In this document: positions 11,161 through 23,003 of the stretch, in pieces
How the letters are laid out: every line of letters starts with the position of its first letter
Numbering within the stretch: the first letter of the stretch is position 1
Assembly (NCBI GenBank): GCA_036245805.1
Contig: BTRK01000006.1
Location: forward strand, 44,200,020 to 44,264,019
Origin: Pristionchus mayeri
Taxonomy: Eukaryota; Nematoda; Chromadorea; Rhabditida; Neodiplogasteridae
Length of the DNA: 64,000 nucleotides
Reading direction: 5' to 3'
Position numbers and translations under genes: made by a program
Notes under the pieces: generated by a model
What the model saw: the letters and a program-made list of their open reading frames with translations, nothing else
Database searches by the model: none
Told to the model about the DNA's origin: nothing

Positions 11161-12716
11161 ATTAAGCCTATAGGTCATAATGTGTGATGCTCCCCTCCGA
11201 GGATTCCAATGGAACGTTTTCCCTCATTTTTTATCCTGAATGTTCCGTCCTCCTGTCCTCGACCCATATACGCTCCGTGGTATTCAATTGTGTGTCGGTT
11301 TTCCGCCCCTTTCCTTCCCTGCAGTAGCAAAAAGGCGGAAACAATAATGATTACGTGCGTCCGTGATGTTTCCTATGCTGTACCCAAGAATAAATTCCCC
11401 GGCGTGGGCACTGACGCAATCATCCATACCTGCAGCCTAAAAACAATCGGGGATTTCCCGCTCTCAGAAGCAGCGAGTAAGAAAGAGTCGGCTCAACCTA
11501 AAAATCCGGCTTCTTCCCTTCCCACTCACTCACTGTCACGCATACACAGATACACTTCCGCAAAGTTGCTCTTCTATTACTTTTTCTCTCTGTTTTCCTT
11601 CTCGAGCCTCCTCGAAGAGTGCTGCTCGTCACAATCCTCTTTCCCTTTTCCCAGGGCTGAGGAAAAAGGGAAGCACCTGTTCGTACCCTAAACCAGGAAA
11701 TGAAATATGCCACGATACGAGGAAGGAATCCCTGAACGATCCCCGTGGTCTGATTAGAGACAGATGGACGGCGCCGCAAAAACACAACACCAGTGTGGCT
11801 GGTGAGAAATTTTCATGCACTCTCTGGATCAAGAAAATGTTTGGAAGAGAGTCTAGAGGTGCAGGATGAATTGGAGAGATCACTGGATCAGGAGAGGGTC
11901 CAGACGGGGGTAGGAAGGGGCAGAGAGCGGAGGAGAGGCTGCCTCTTCCAATCTGGATCGACTCTCGCTCGTCGCTTTACACTACGGACGCATCTCAGAA
12001 GCCAGAGAACGACAAGAGATCACGGGGATCGGAGAGAGTGCAGAGAGCAGAGTGGCACTCTATCCTACACAGGGACACCCACTCAATCGGGGATCTCAGG
12101 CGGGCGGAGGAGAGGCGGCAGAGAAAGATGCGGAGAGGGTGCAGGAGGATCGAGAGGGAGAGAGAGGCACCATTCGCACAGTTCCCAGAATTTGCTCCCC
12201 CAGCTTCCATCCAGCATTGGGAAGACATACATTGCGATGCCGTCATTGTTTTGCGCCTCTTTTCGCTGCTTTTCGTTGTTTTCATGCGCAATTTTGATTG
12301 TTTTGTTAATTCTGTGATCATACGGTTCAAGTTTGATCATGGCATCTACACTACTGCTTCACACAGCGCGATCACCTCTCGGATTCCTCACCCGTCTCTT
12401 CTTTCTCTTCTCCTTCTCGTTTTACTCGCCGCTTCCTTCGAAATTTTGCTCCATCATACATCTTAAAGTGCCCGTCATTTCTTGTTGGACGCCTTAGCTT
12501 CTCGTCTTTAGCCCTCTCTCTCTCTCGTTCCTTCCGATCTATCGCCCAGTAAAATATCCCGATCGATCATTTCGAATTGCAAATTGACAAGCATCGAACC
12601 CTTGTTCGCATCACCACATCTTTTTCGTCGTACACAACACATTATTAGATATTGCAAACTGTTTCTATTTTTCTAAAATTGCCGATAGGAACTGACATCT
12701 TGAGGATGTTGCAGGT
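11161..12716. other. Intergenic region with purine-rich tracts
   Basis: About 1.55 kb. From 11830 to 12180 it is strongly purine-biased (GAGAGAG-type runs); 12350-12540 is pyrimidine-rich. Open frames here exist on both strands and reflect the base bias. No supported exon. It ends with an acceptor-like TGTTGCAG at 12707-12714, just before the next start codon. Confidence 0.5.
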
Positions 12717-15700
12717 ATGAGTGCAGAAGTGGAGGAGCCGGTTTCCGTTGCCTCTCCGGAGCCAGCGGTGACCGGGAGAGAGGAGAGGGTAAGTGAGAGG
12801 GAAAATCGATAGTGATTACTAAAGAAGCAGGCTTTTTTGTGGCTTTTTCAAAAAGCTAATCTCAGATTTAGGGATTTGTACAGTCAAAACAACTTAGGAG
12901 GCGATTTATCAAGACAGTATTTTTTGCATAAAGTGGAATCCGTATTTCTATTTAAGGCTACTCGCATAGAGTAAATAGAGGCTGTATAATAATAAAAATA
13001 ATTAAAATGATAAATTCTTTTAGACCCTTGGAAAGATGAGCAAAGCATCACGATCACTGTTGGAACAATCACATGTACGTTTTTTACTCGATTCAAGCCT
13101 GCTTTACTGTTACAGCGATATTTTTGAAACATTCGTACAATCGTTCTCTCGATTCAATGCTAATGTTCGCGTATGCTAAAAGACGCCGAATGAGTAATTG
13201 CACAGATCCGGCATGTCACTTTGAGAGATGGACAGGTGCTTCTGCTATTGATTGGCGGAGCCACTGACCCATTTTTCTTTGAAGAAATCAACACCTGCCT
13301 TGTCTCGTCTCGCATTCCACTAATATTATTATTTTATTCCAAGGCGCCCAATTCAAAGTATATTAATTGATTTTCGCTTTATACAAAGTATTGCTTGAAG
13401 GAGCTGCTGGGGATGAGTCCCTACTCCGCCGCCGGGGCTGTTCCCCAACCGTCCGTCACCATGCCCCGACCGATAGTGAAGAGCCGCAGCTCCTCTCCCG
13501 ACAGCGGACTCTACTCTTCCCACAGGTGACTAATCGATCGGTGTTTTATTCTCCGGGATCCCCAAGATCATGCAAATTCCTTCTCTTTCTACTCTCTCCG
13601 GCCTCTCGCCTTTTGCTATAGAATTAACTTGAAATTTTTTTCTCTCAGAGAAAACCGCAACAATCGTCGTTATACTTCATAGAAAAAAAGCATTGTAGTT
13701 GCGGATTGAATTTGTATTAACGCACGAGATAGACATATCAATATTACTTTAATGAGCATTACCCCCATTGTTTTTCATTGAGAACTTTCCTTGGTCAGTG
13801 AGTTTTGACCGCAATATTTTGCTGATCTTTAACGGCTACGTAAAATCTATTCGGTGCAAGCCATGATAAAGACGGGACCAAAAAAATTGTGTGTAGAAAA
13901 TGTCAATTACATTTCAAAATAGTTGTACGACTCAGAAACAAATGTATGACATTCTAAATTTTCATATGAGCATATTTCAGTAACCCGGTCGTCCCGCGTC
14001 TTAATCCCATGCCCACATTCAAGAGGGTCGACTTCGATGACAGAACGTTCGATTCGGTTGAGGTACATTGCGTATCTGTACTGAGCAACGAGCGAATCTA
14101 CTGTGCGAATCTGTACTGATAATGATTATTTGAAGGACAGAAAGCCAGCGTGGAAGCAGCTTGAGAGCAGCATCAAAGATTCGTATGGCACTGTTAGTAG
14201 TTTTTTTGTTTTTTTTTCAGTAGTTCTTGGTGAGACTTCGAGACTGTGAGAACACTGCTACTTCAGGGTCACTCGGGAATGAATCATTTTATAACTCTCT
14301 TTTTGAACTCAGTGCAGAATTTGGAACACTTTATTTGTTCACCCTCTGCAGAGTTCTAACATAGTTTTATGTAAGATGACTAGTTCTAACATCATACACC
14401 CTGTGTCAATCTGATGGTTTCAGGCAAAAAGCTCCGCGGCAAAGACCAGGGAAGAGAGCGATTTTCTCGACTCAACTTTCCTCGCGCGGCCAAGAGCGAA
14501 GAGGGCAGAGAGTCCCTTTGGAGAATTGGACAGGGATTCTTTTCTTCCCAGGTGATTTTTGAAACAATAGCTATAATGAAAACAATCACGTACTCATGTT
14601 GGGTTATGAGAGACTTTCTGGGTAAACTGATTACTTCCTGATAAAAGTCCTACTAGGAAAAATATAATTTCGACAAATTTCGGAAAGAATATTCAATGGA
14701 TTGAATTTCAGGAGCCGCCTATCCTATTCTTCTTCATCCCTCGGCCTTGGCCCTCGTATGAATTCGACCGCGAGCATGAGCTCGTTCTATGGAGGTCTGC
14801 TTTCTACTTCCGGTTTTCACTCAAATTTTTCTCACTCAGATTACGGAAAAGTAGCACAAATTTACTCATTTTTTTACAGGAAGCGGTGCTTACGCAGCGC
14901 CAGCTGTCGACAAATCTCAGGGTATCGAGTCACGCTACGATAGAAGGATCGACGAGATGGAGGTGAATTTATACTTTTCCACATCCTTAAAATGGTCTGA
15001 GTCCATGGGAAAAGACAAAAAAAAGAAATTTTTCAGAAGCGAATCATGAAAAGCACGTGCCTGCCTTCGGCCAGTATGCGGTCAATTTCCACCAAGGTAA
15101 TTCGAAAGATTATTTTTTTCAATTCCCGAATGGAGACGAACATCGAGCATAGATACATTTGTACTCGGTTTTCATTACTTTATCAGACTTTATGCTACTG
15201 TTGCATGCTCATAAAATCATGTTTAGGAATTCCGGAACGCGCCCGCTCCCTCTGCAGGCAGTGCTTCTGAGGCCGACGACTATGACTTCTCCGTAAGACC
15301 TTGCCTGTCACTTTTGTACCTCTATGCGAAAAATGCTTCCTATGTGCCCAATTAGTCAGCTCATACCATGCCCTCATTATGTGAATATTCTGATTATTGA
15401 TCATGAGCATAATCTTATATTTTGCATCATCTCAAGCATATCTTCAGCTTTCTGTTTTTTTATCGACGCCTCCTAGACTTTTCCATATGCTCAGAGATCT
15501 TGACAAGGATGTTTTCCATTCTGAATTCATCCTCACGTCATAAATTAGTTAGTTAGACGCCGCGGCGGGTTGCTCAAAAATATGCCTAAATTGCATTTGA
15601 AGTATTATATTTCCGGGGACTTTGCTGGCCTGAAGTTGTTAGAATCATTATTATTTCGAATGAAAGAAGTGGTCACTTCGACTTGCTGATATCAACAAGG

Positions 15701-17582
15701 GGGTGTACTCTCATAATTTTGGACACTATATCGCAGTTCACTTGCGCTCGTGGATCATTTTGTGTAAATATATTTGTACTCAAACTGGGTTTCATGCAGT
15801 TTACGGGGAACCACTTTATTCTTCGAGATTAGTTTTCACCAAATTCGTCGGGTCGTTCCTATAAAATCTGCTCATTTTCGGACATGCCAATTCAGATGAT
15901 TACAACATTCCAGAGATATGCTCCTAAACCGTACTACTCTCGACCAGACCGAAGTGATCCCGACTACTTTGACTTCGATCTCCAACATTCGGTCGACTTG
16001 TTCCGCAAGCCCGAAGGATCCTACGTGCCCAAGAGGTTAGCCATGCTCTCATTTTTGAAAATCTTCCTATATATTGCTCATGCACACTTGCTAATTTATG
16101 AGTTTCAGACCTCAAGAATGGGAGTCTAAGCTGCTGGCCGAGTCACGGTGCAAGGGAGCCGCGCCGCTATCAGGTATCCAATTAATTGCAAAAATCTGGC
16201 AACCACATTTCTCGCTCACGCACAATGTGTTTCCCCGTCATCAATCGGCAGGATTTACAACCATGGAAAGGCGGTGATTAATACACCTCGTTCAGGCCAC
16301 ATGTTCAAGAGCGACCAGACTGACTGGCGCACGACGAACTCCTCGCTGCTCTCCGCAGCGCTCAGGACGCCCAAGTTCTGGGAGCAGCGCTTCGAGAGCA
16401 TCGGACAGCAGGTAGACGATTATCACATGGTGGTAGCATCAAGCAACCGACGACTAATGCATATCCTCATCTGGAATGAATCGTCTGATGTGACATTGAA
16501 TTGGATTGAAGCAAACAATTAGTTGATTGATCAATCAAACACGTAGACACGCTAATTACTCATAGAAACAATGCTACAGTGATCGAAAAACGGAATTGAA
16601 AATAATCAATATTTGTTTGCAGGTCCGCGACAGTAACCCGATATCGCTCGATAGCATCAACAGGTTTGCTCATCTTCTCTTTGATTCATGTTTTGTGTAC
16701 AGTCCGTCAGCATTGCACTGTATAGAATGTAAATGAAATCGGTAGAAACGGGCACTAGGTCGGATGATAACCTACTGGATGATATCCAAAAATTAACCCT
16801 TCTGTAGAACTTCCAGAGAATCATTTTTGACACTTTGGGAACCTACTGTGAAAGTTCTACAGAAGGTTCCATTTTTTTGGTTATCATCCAGTAGGTTACC
16901 ATCCTACGGTGATTATCCGACCTAGTGCCTAGAAACGTGTATTGTTCTAAATAGCAATGGGTCGTGTGGCTCGCTTGCTACCTGGTGGTGGTCTAGATAA
17001 ATCGGAGAAAGATGTCTGTAAGCGTGATTGGGCACTTCATGGATAAATGATCACCCCCTCTCATTTCCCACCCCTTCCAAATCAGGGAATAATACATGGA
17101 AATGAGTGGGTTAGAGGAGGGAGAGGGGAGGGGTTGTCATTAATCCAAGAAATGCCACGTGATTGTTATTGATATCTCTCGCAGACGTCGTCGGTGGCTG
17201 TCCGATAGAATACTGTATGTTTGTCCTTTCCAGTCCCTTGTTTGCCTCCTCCGCTTTCTCCTTTTGTGCTCCCCGTCATGCAAATAACACCCTGATATGA
17301 GGATGTACTCACACGTCACTGTACTAGAGTTCGAAAGTCGGTTCACCCTCTCTTCATTTTGTATACTTCCTACACAGAGTCACGAAAGTGTGTAGCATGA
17401 AGAGACCGTGCTATCCTTCCTCGAGCTCTACACTGGATCTTCTTCTACTGTCCCCATCTTTGGATTCTGAAGGTGAAATCCACAAATAATGTGAATATTT
17501 CAGGAATCGTCCGATTGCCAACCGCTTCAGCGAGTACCGCGATCCCGATTACGAAGATTATGACGATCCGAGAGACGATTAG
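12717..17582 (+). CDS. Unrecognised 419-residue Ser/Arg-rich nematode protein
   Basis: Function unknown. Fifteen exons: 12717-12788, 13024-13074, 13389-13525, 13981-14062, 14136-14192, 14424-14551, 14712-14794, 14880-14962, 15037-15096, 15227-15292, 15896-16035, 16109-16173, 16296-16411, 16623-16663, 17504-17582; 1260 nt, every junction in phase. No signal peptide or membrane segment. The N-terminal half is disordered-looking: acidic start (MSAEVEEP), Pro/Ser tracts, basic patches such as RPRAKRAESPFG and a serine run (SYSSSSLGLG). The C-terminal half looks more ordered, with aromatic-acidic segments DPDYFDFDLQH, RTPKFWEQRFESIG and a DYEDYDDPRDD tail. Composition suggests an intracellular scaffold or cytoskeletal protein, which is inference. 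The start lies 2 nt after an acceptor-like GTTGCAG, so the mRNA is probably trans-spliced. Intron 14 (16664-17503) carries a hAT-like MITE. Confidence 0.8.
16751..16929. mobile_element. hAT-like MITE, copy 1 (179 bp)
   Basis: A near-palindromic element with termini GGCACTAGGTCGGAT and its complement, flanked on both sides by the 8-bp duplication TAGAAACG (16743-16750 and 16930-16937). The arms pair through TGATAACCTACTGGATGATA and CTTCTGTAGAACTT. An exact 8-bp target duplication is the hAT superfamily hallmark. The element has no coding capacity. It sits in intron 14 of the Ser/Arg-rich gene. Confidence 0.92.
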
Positions 17583-18863
17583 ACGCAGCCTCTGATATAG
17601 CTCTTATCGATTCGTTATAACATATTTCAATTCAGTTCACTACTTCATTATACACAATTGTAATCACTATTTTCCAATCAAACTTTCTCCATTTGTGAAT
17701 CTCTTTGTCATGTATCCGCCCTTGCATGCGGGCTCTAACATCGACTTTCGCCGATAGTGATTGTTGGAACCCGAATGATTCGTTCACTTTGACCCTTCTC
17801 TCTAGATATTATCCCGTTATGATTCGCTTCACTTCATGATTCATTCATCCTATCGATGGCCCCACTCTGTACAGTGATTATATTGCCCCCCAATACTGCA
17901 TAAGGTTTTCAACTCCTGTTCTCTTCCGACATATCAGTTCGTGCCTCCTTGTCGCTCTCATATTCTGCTCACCCCTCTATGTATCCGAAGAAACCCTCAA
18001 GCTTCACCGATTCCTCTGTAATGTATCTGTGACACAAATGTAGAGCCCTCGATTATTGCGTATAGCCCTATGCCCTAAGCCGCTCATGTATAGTTGTATC
18101 CAGTGGTTCGCAACCCCTCCGTAGCCATTTTTTTATATTCCCTCCATCTCCTGTCATCATCAAGAGGACAGAGGAGAGAGTGGAATATGATGGCTGAAAC
18201 GGATGTATGTGAACCCCTGGATACTTCAAGTATCAGCTTACTTCCCCGCGTAGATTGTCATCTAATTTGCCCCATCATCCCTCCCCGTTCTTTCGCGATA
18301 AAGATAATCGATAATCGATGCGTGAGAATACATTGTCGGGAAACCATCGAGTCTCTAGATACACACACATTCTCTATCCCGACTCGAGAACTCTTGTAAC
18401 TCTAACGTGTCTTCCAACCAGTGTCAAGTGGTATGCTAAACAGAAGCGAGGTTAGAGGGTGCGAGAGAATGCGCGAATGGAGAGGATCAGAGCACGGGGA
18501 TAACAGGGGAGAGATAGAGACGAGCTCTTCTTGGTAAAACAGACGAGGGCGTGCGTAAAGGATGCTGAGGAATCTCTCCTTGAGAAAGACGATGGAGATT
18601 TCCGAGGACGATCACACAGTGCCTATTGTATGATATTTGGAACAACCTCAATTCTTGCTCAAGCTCCATGCGGTTCCGTGAGCGCTTTTTGCATAATTTA
18701 GTATGTATTCGAGTCCTAAACTTTTCCTCCTTTTTTATACACTGTTTCGTTTTTGTCTCTCTAACCACCCGACAATGGATTTACGTTCTCACGCTTTTCA
18801 CTCATCTTCTTGTGTTTCGTCGTTGCGCTTTTCTGAGCTTGAGTAGTTGTTTCTCAGGGTGAG
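17583..18863. other. Intergenic region
   Basis: About 1.28 kb between two plus-strand genes, too wide for a typical nematode operon spacing. No supported exon. The last bases carry a TTTCTCAG acceptor-like site (18851-18858) five nt before the next start codon, consistent with SL1 trans-splicing. Confidence 0.5.
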
Positions 18864-21251
18864 ATGAAGCTGCAGCTCGGAGTTGCTCTGACCATCGCGG
18901 CGCTCTGCGAAGCATTCTGTCCGCTGAAGGAGCATCAAGTACGAGATGTTTGATCATTCATTATAATTTAGGTTGTTGCGCATCGTCTTAATCATTGCAA
19001 CTTCATAGTTTATTTCCTAATACGTGAACGGAAGATCCAACAGTGCTGGTTTGTTGAATGCTTACCAGAACCTAAAAGAATTTTCATCCAACTGTATCGA
19101 TTCAAAGGCATTTTGATAGCTTGGCCCCATTTGAAATTATTATCGTCAGCTGACAGGCTAGGCAGTTCCACAATTTTGTCCGGACTATCGTAGTTCAGAG
19201 TAGTTCGGATATGTGGATGCCAATACATCAATTTAATATTCTTTCATATCACCATAACACTTGTACAGCTGCACCATCTCAAAGAGATCAATTTAGATTT
19301 GCAACCCCGAAACGAAGCACGCTTGCGTTTGCGCGCTCCTGCAAGCCGACGAGGTTTGTTCATGCAGTGAATAAATTAGGGATGCATTCGAAAGGAATCA
19401 CTCTCGAGACCATGCAGGAGGAAGAGAACATTTTTGTTAACTAACACACCCCCAAGGATAAATAATTTTCAAAAAATATTCAGGATTCCGCACCTACGCG
19501 GTCGTGCAACCGCGTCGCTAAACTTGATGAGAATGAAGAATTCCCCGCTGTCTCGATCACTTTCGACGTACGGCACAATTACTTTCGTAATTTAGTTTAT
19601 CAACATCATCAGATATCATGATCAATTTGGCTAGGAAGGACCTTTCCAGCTCGCCAAGGAGCACGACGATGACGAGAGCTGGCCCCAGAAGGAAGTCCTC
19701 GACGGCATCGCTAGCACGCTCAGAATTCCCAAGGTGAGAAGACGTCGGCGACGAGCCCAATGGGCCAATACAAACTGTTCAAACGAGCGGAGTAGTGCCT
19801 CTCTTCACCTTCAAGGTATCTTACAATTCGGATTTTGCGAAAGAGCGATAAATGAGGATTGGCTAATCACTTTTCGGCTATACATAGAGTTCAAAGAACA
19901 TTGTAGAAATGCGCTCCTCATTAACGAATTTGCATTTCAATTGAACATAATTTACGTCGACGAATATCGTAATTCGAAATTCAGGAAACAGTGATCATCC
20001 TTCGAGCGAACTGCGTGTACGACGACGAGGATAAGGATGGAGATGAGGAGGAGCACGAGGAGCGATTGGTTGTGCAGTTCGCAGTTCTCAAGAAGGTGAA
20101 TGGCGCAGGAATGGTGATGTCAGAATTGGCATCGCAGAAATCTAGCCATATTCTTACATCAACATAGGGAGATTTTTAAAACCGTATCTCTCTAGAACGC
20201 CAACGGCACTCTGCCCTATGGTGATAACGACTTTGTGGACGCCGAAAATCTCGCCTCCAGAATGAAGGTACGGCCCATGGACTAACGACCACGATTCCCA
20301 GCTATAATATTCAGCACCCTAACTTGAACGCCAATTCCCACAACGGGTTGAATCATTTTTTAATCATTCCCTTAAACTCTTTAACTTTAGAACTTTTGTG
20401 TCATTCGAGAGTTCCACAATGATCAGTTCTATAATGATGCACCCCTTCCTTGTCCTCAGTTAACCCCCCCCCCCTCTTTCCACCCTGAGTTCGCACCGAG
20501 TGTTATGAGGGATGCAGGTCATGTTGCAGTCGTCGGGTAATGGCAAGAAGTTGGGAGGACTCGAGGTCGAGAAGATCGAATTCGTACGTTGACCTACTCG
20601 TTTAAGAAAGATTAGATTATCGATTACTCTAACAACATTAGTTTATAGGGTAAACAAACTAGGGATGTCTTTGCAATAAATCTCTTCATTCTGCGTGCAC
20701 TCTATCGGCACTAGGTCGGATGAGAACTATTACGTCATGCCTGTGATAGATCATAGATCAAAGGCGGAATGACGTAATAGCTCTCATCCGACCTAGTGCC
20801 TCTCTAACTGCCTACCTGACCGGTGAGAGAGCTCTCAGAATGAAGATAATCGCTTCTTGCAAAGTCATCCCTAAAACAAACTAAGGCGTATGAGTCTAAA
20901 TCGGTCGATGTTCAGGTCGATCAGCTTATCGAGATCGAGCTGAACCCCAGCAACTGGGAGTTGATCGTGCAGGCTATCCTAATGGCACTTCTCTTCGGAT
21001 TCATGTGAGAGCTTCATTGAAGGATTCTGTTGCAAGAGAGCGTGATGGCGTCGAGTTTCCCATTTTAACCATATCCTGGTCTTGACCGGAACATGTGTGA
21101 ATGTTCCAGGATCATTCTCTCATGGCTTGTGTGGCCCAAAATGGGAATGAATTTACATTTACCTTCTTTTAGGCTCGTGCTCGGCTGCTTCTGCCTGTGT
21201 CGCAAGAACGGCGAGGAGTACGACGACGAGCTTCAGAAGCGCCCCGTTTAA
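18864..21251 (+). CDS. Acidic type I single-pass membrane protein, family not recognised
   Basis: Function unknown. Exons: 18864-18938, 19484-19567, 19650-19733, 19985-20095, 20196-20267, 20518-20583, 20916-21004, 21173-21251; 660 nt, 219 residues. Residues 1-18 are a signal peptide (MKLQLGVALTIAALCEAF). The luminal or extracellular part is very acidic in two stretches (AKEHDDDESWPQ; YDDEDKDGDEEEHEE) and has the N-glycosylation site NGT. A hydrophobic segment near residues 183-203 (LIVQAILMALLFGFM, then LVLGCFCL) is a transmembrane helix. A short cytoplasmic tail follows (CRKNGEEYDDELQKRPV). The acidic luminal domain would fit an ER or Golgi protein, but there is no KDEL or dilysine signal. 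The start is supported by the acceptor-like site six bases upstream. Intron 6 contains a second copy of the hAT-like MITE. Confidence 0.78.
20707..20800. mobile_element. hAT-like MITE, copy 2 (94 bp)
   Basis: Same termini as copy 1 (GGCACTAGGTCGGAT and complement) around a shorter, different palindromic core (ACTATTACGTCAT paired with ATGACGTAATAG). The flanking octamers ACTCTATC and TCTCTAAC agree at six of eight positions, i.e. a decayed 8-bp target duplication. Lies in intron 6 of the acidic membrane protein gene. Confidence 0.88.
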
Positions 21252-21700
21252 TGACTAACTCAAGCAATACCCCGTTTATCGTCCGCCGATGGTCACATCT
21301 CTTTCTAGCATGTTTTATATGCTAATATTCCTTCGTTATCTCCTCATTTCAATTACGCTCGAGTAGTATGATAAAATTCGATCCACTCAGAAAGCTACAA
21401 AAAGGCCAATAGCAGGGCACACAATCAACACATGTGAGTGAGCAAAAAGACAAGCCTGAGAGGCTATATTTATGGTCGAAACCAAATTAGAGGATGTCAC
21501 GTTCGCTCAAGGGCAGGAAATGAAACACATGATCCATTTCTCATTCATCGGTATTGCGTTTCTGTTTCATCATTTCCGAGCTTATGTGTGTCTTGCTCTG
21601 CCCGAAAGTTTAAAAATGAAATTTCATTGGAATTTGCGTCGGTTCGCGCGGGTGCACTAATATTTCTTCCTCTGGCTCATTTTTTCCTTTCTTCTTCTGC

Positions 21701-22726
21701 GATAGTTGCGGATTCCTCTCTGACTCTATTACGCGTGCGGTCGAGTGGAAAAGGCCGCGGGAGATTGGTTTGAGTATCATCAGCCTAAGCCTGAGTCTGA
21801 GTGGAGCGGCAAACTGCGGGGGTCTTCTCTCCTGAACAGAAGAAAATGAGACGAGTAATCTAATCTATTGGACTTCTTCCCTTCGAGTCAGCTAACCGAA
21901 AATAAAGGAGCGAGATGAATTCATGGCGGATTGGGCCAAGAGGAGAGCTAGAGAACCAGCTATCGAAAGCGCGCACTGCGGCTGACTTGCGAATCTCCAA
22001 CGCGAGGCGCAAAAACGCTGAGTGCCTTGCTCGGGTATCCATCCGGTCAAATTGCCAGAAAGGAAAGGGTCAGGATGTACATGCATGTCTCTTCCTTCCC
22101 CATCTCGGAATTAGCAGCCACTTTCCGGCTCCCGTAGCCGCCTCATTTCCCGGCCCCGAGAGCAAACAGTAGAACGATTGCTCGCTCTCTTCACACGCAT
22201 CGCGTCGTGTTTTCTGCTGCTGTGCGTGGTGTTGCATTTAGGATCGCGCCTCGAAGAGATTCGATGACTGCTGCAGTTGACTGAGCAATCGTCTGACTCT
22301 CTCCGAACCACACGCTCTCTCGTCGATCAGAGGAGCGAGAGAGTGTATGATATGGAGAGAGCGAGACCATTGCTGCAGTGACTACTAACCGAGTTGGCAT
22401 TTACCGACGACGCGCTTTTGCCACATACTCGCTCTCCCTGCCCGAAGATCATCGAGGATAATGAGATGCATCGTCAATTTACAAACCTCGACGTCGACGT
22501 CATTCGCACTTCGTTAGATCACCAGTTTCCCTGCTCACATGTCGCAATTCGAGCAGAAAGTGACTCCTTCATCAACGCAAACCCTTTGCTCTTATGCTAG
22601 TATTGCTGGTTCCTCTCTGTCTTTATTACTAGTGCATTCGAGCGGGTTACAAGACCGTGGTATTAGATTGATTTTTCTATCAGCCTCAGTCAGTCTGAGG
22701 GGAGGCAAGCTGCGGGGGTGTTCTGG
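21701..22726. repeat. Diverged direct duplication of a ~125-bp block
   Basis: Blocks 21701-21828 and 22600-22726 align over their whole length with many substitutions. Shared landmarks in order: ATTCCTCTCTGACTCTATTA versus GTTCCTCTCTGTCTTTATTA, TATCATCAGCCTAAG versus CTATCAGCCTCAG, and a conserved end AAACTGCGGGGG / AAGCTGCGGGGG. About 770 bp of unrelated sequence separates them. Confidence 0.75.
22286..22372. mobile_element. Palindromic MITE-like element, family 2, copy B
   Basis: Imperfect inverted repeat. The left arm is CAATCGTCTGACTCTCT...CGCTCTCTCG; the right arm is CGAGAGAGTG...GAGAGCGAGACCATTG. The same terminal layout (CAATnGTCTGACTCTCT) recurs at 47083-47170 and 51348-51434. No coding capacity. 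Confidence 0.75.
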
Positions 22727-22969
22727 CTGCTACACTGCTAATTCGAGTAGCTTCGATAACGCTAACTGCGAAGGCGTCGGCTGCGATTCGAATATCCACT
22801 GTTGTGTTGACTCGTCGCAGTGCTGCTTCTGGTCGAATTTCGCCACTGGATTCGTTTGCGCGCTCGTCGCCTAATCCGGGTCGGTGCCAATTATAGGATC
22901 CTGTCCCTCTCTCGCTCTTCTCTCTCTGACTCGAACTGCGCCTGAACTTCTCCCTCCACTTTTGGCCTC

Positions 22970-23003
22970 CTCCCTCCTCCTCCTCCTCCTCCTCCTCCTC
23001 CCT
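22970..23003. repeat. CTC trinucleotide microsatellite
   Basis: A run of (CTC)n about 34 bp long in an already pyrimidine-rich stretch. Confidence 0.9.

Noticed and set aside
11793..12466. Several open frames of 80-174 codons
   Set aside because: GAGA-type purine bias gives Arg/Glu/Gly-rich translations on plus and Leu/Ser/Pro-rich on minus; no splice context or conserved motif.
17582..18864. Operon linking the Ser/Arg-rich gene and the acidic membrane-protein gene
   Set aside because: The 1.28 kb spacing is much larger than the usual 100-400 bp of nematode operons, and nothing indicates SL2-type trans-splicing.
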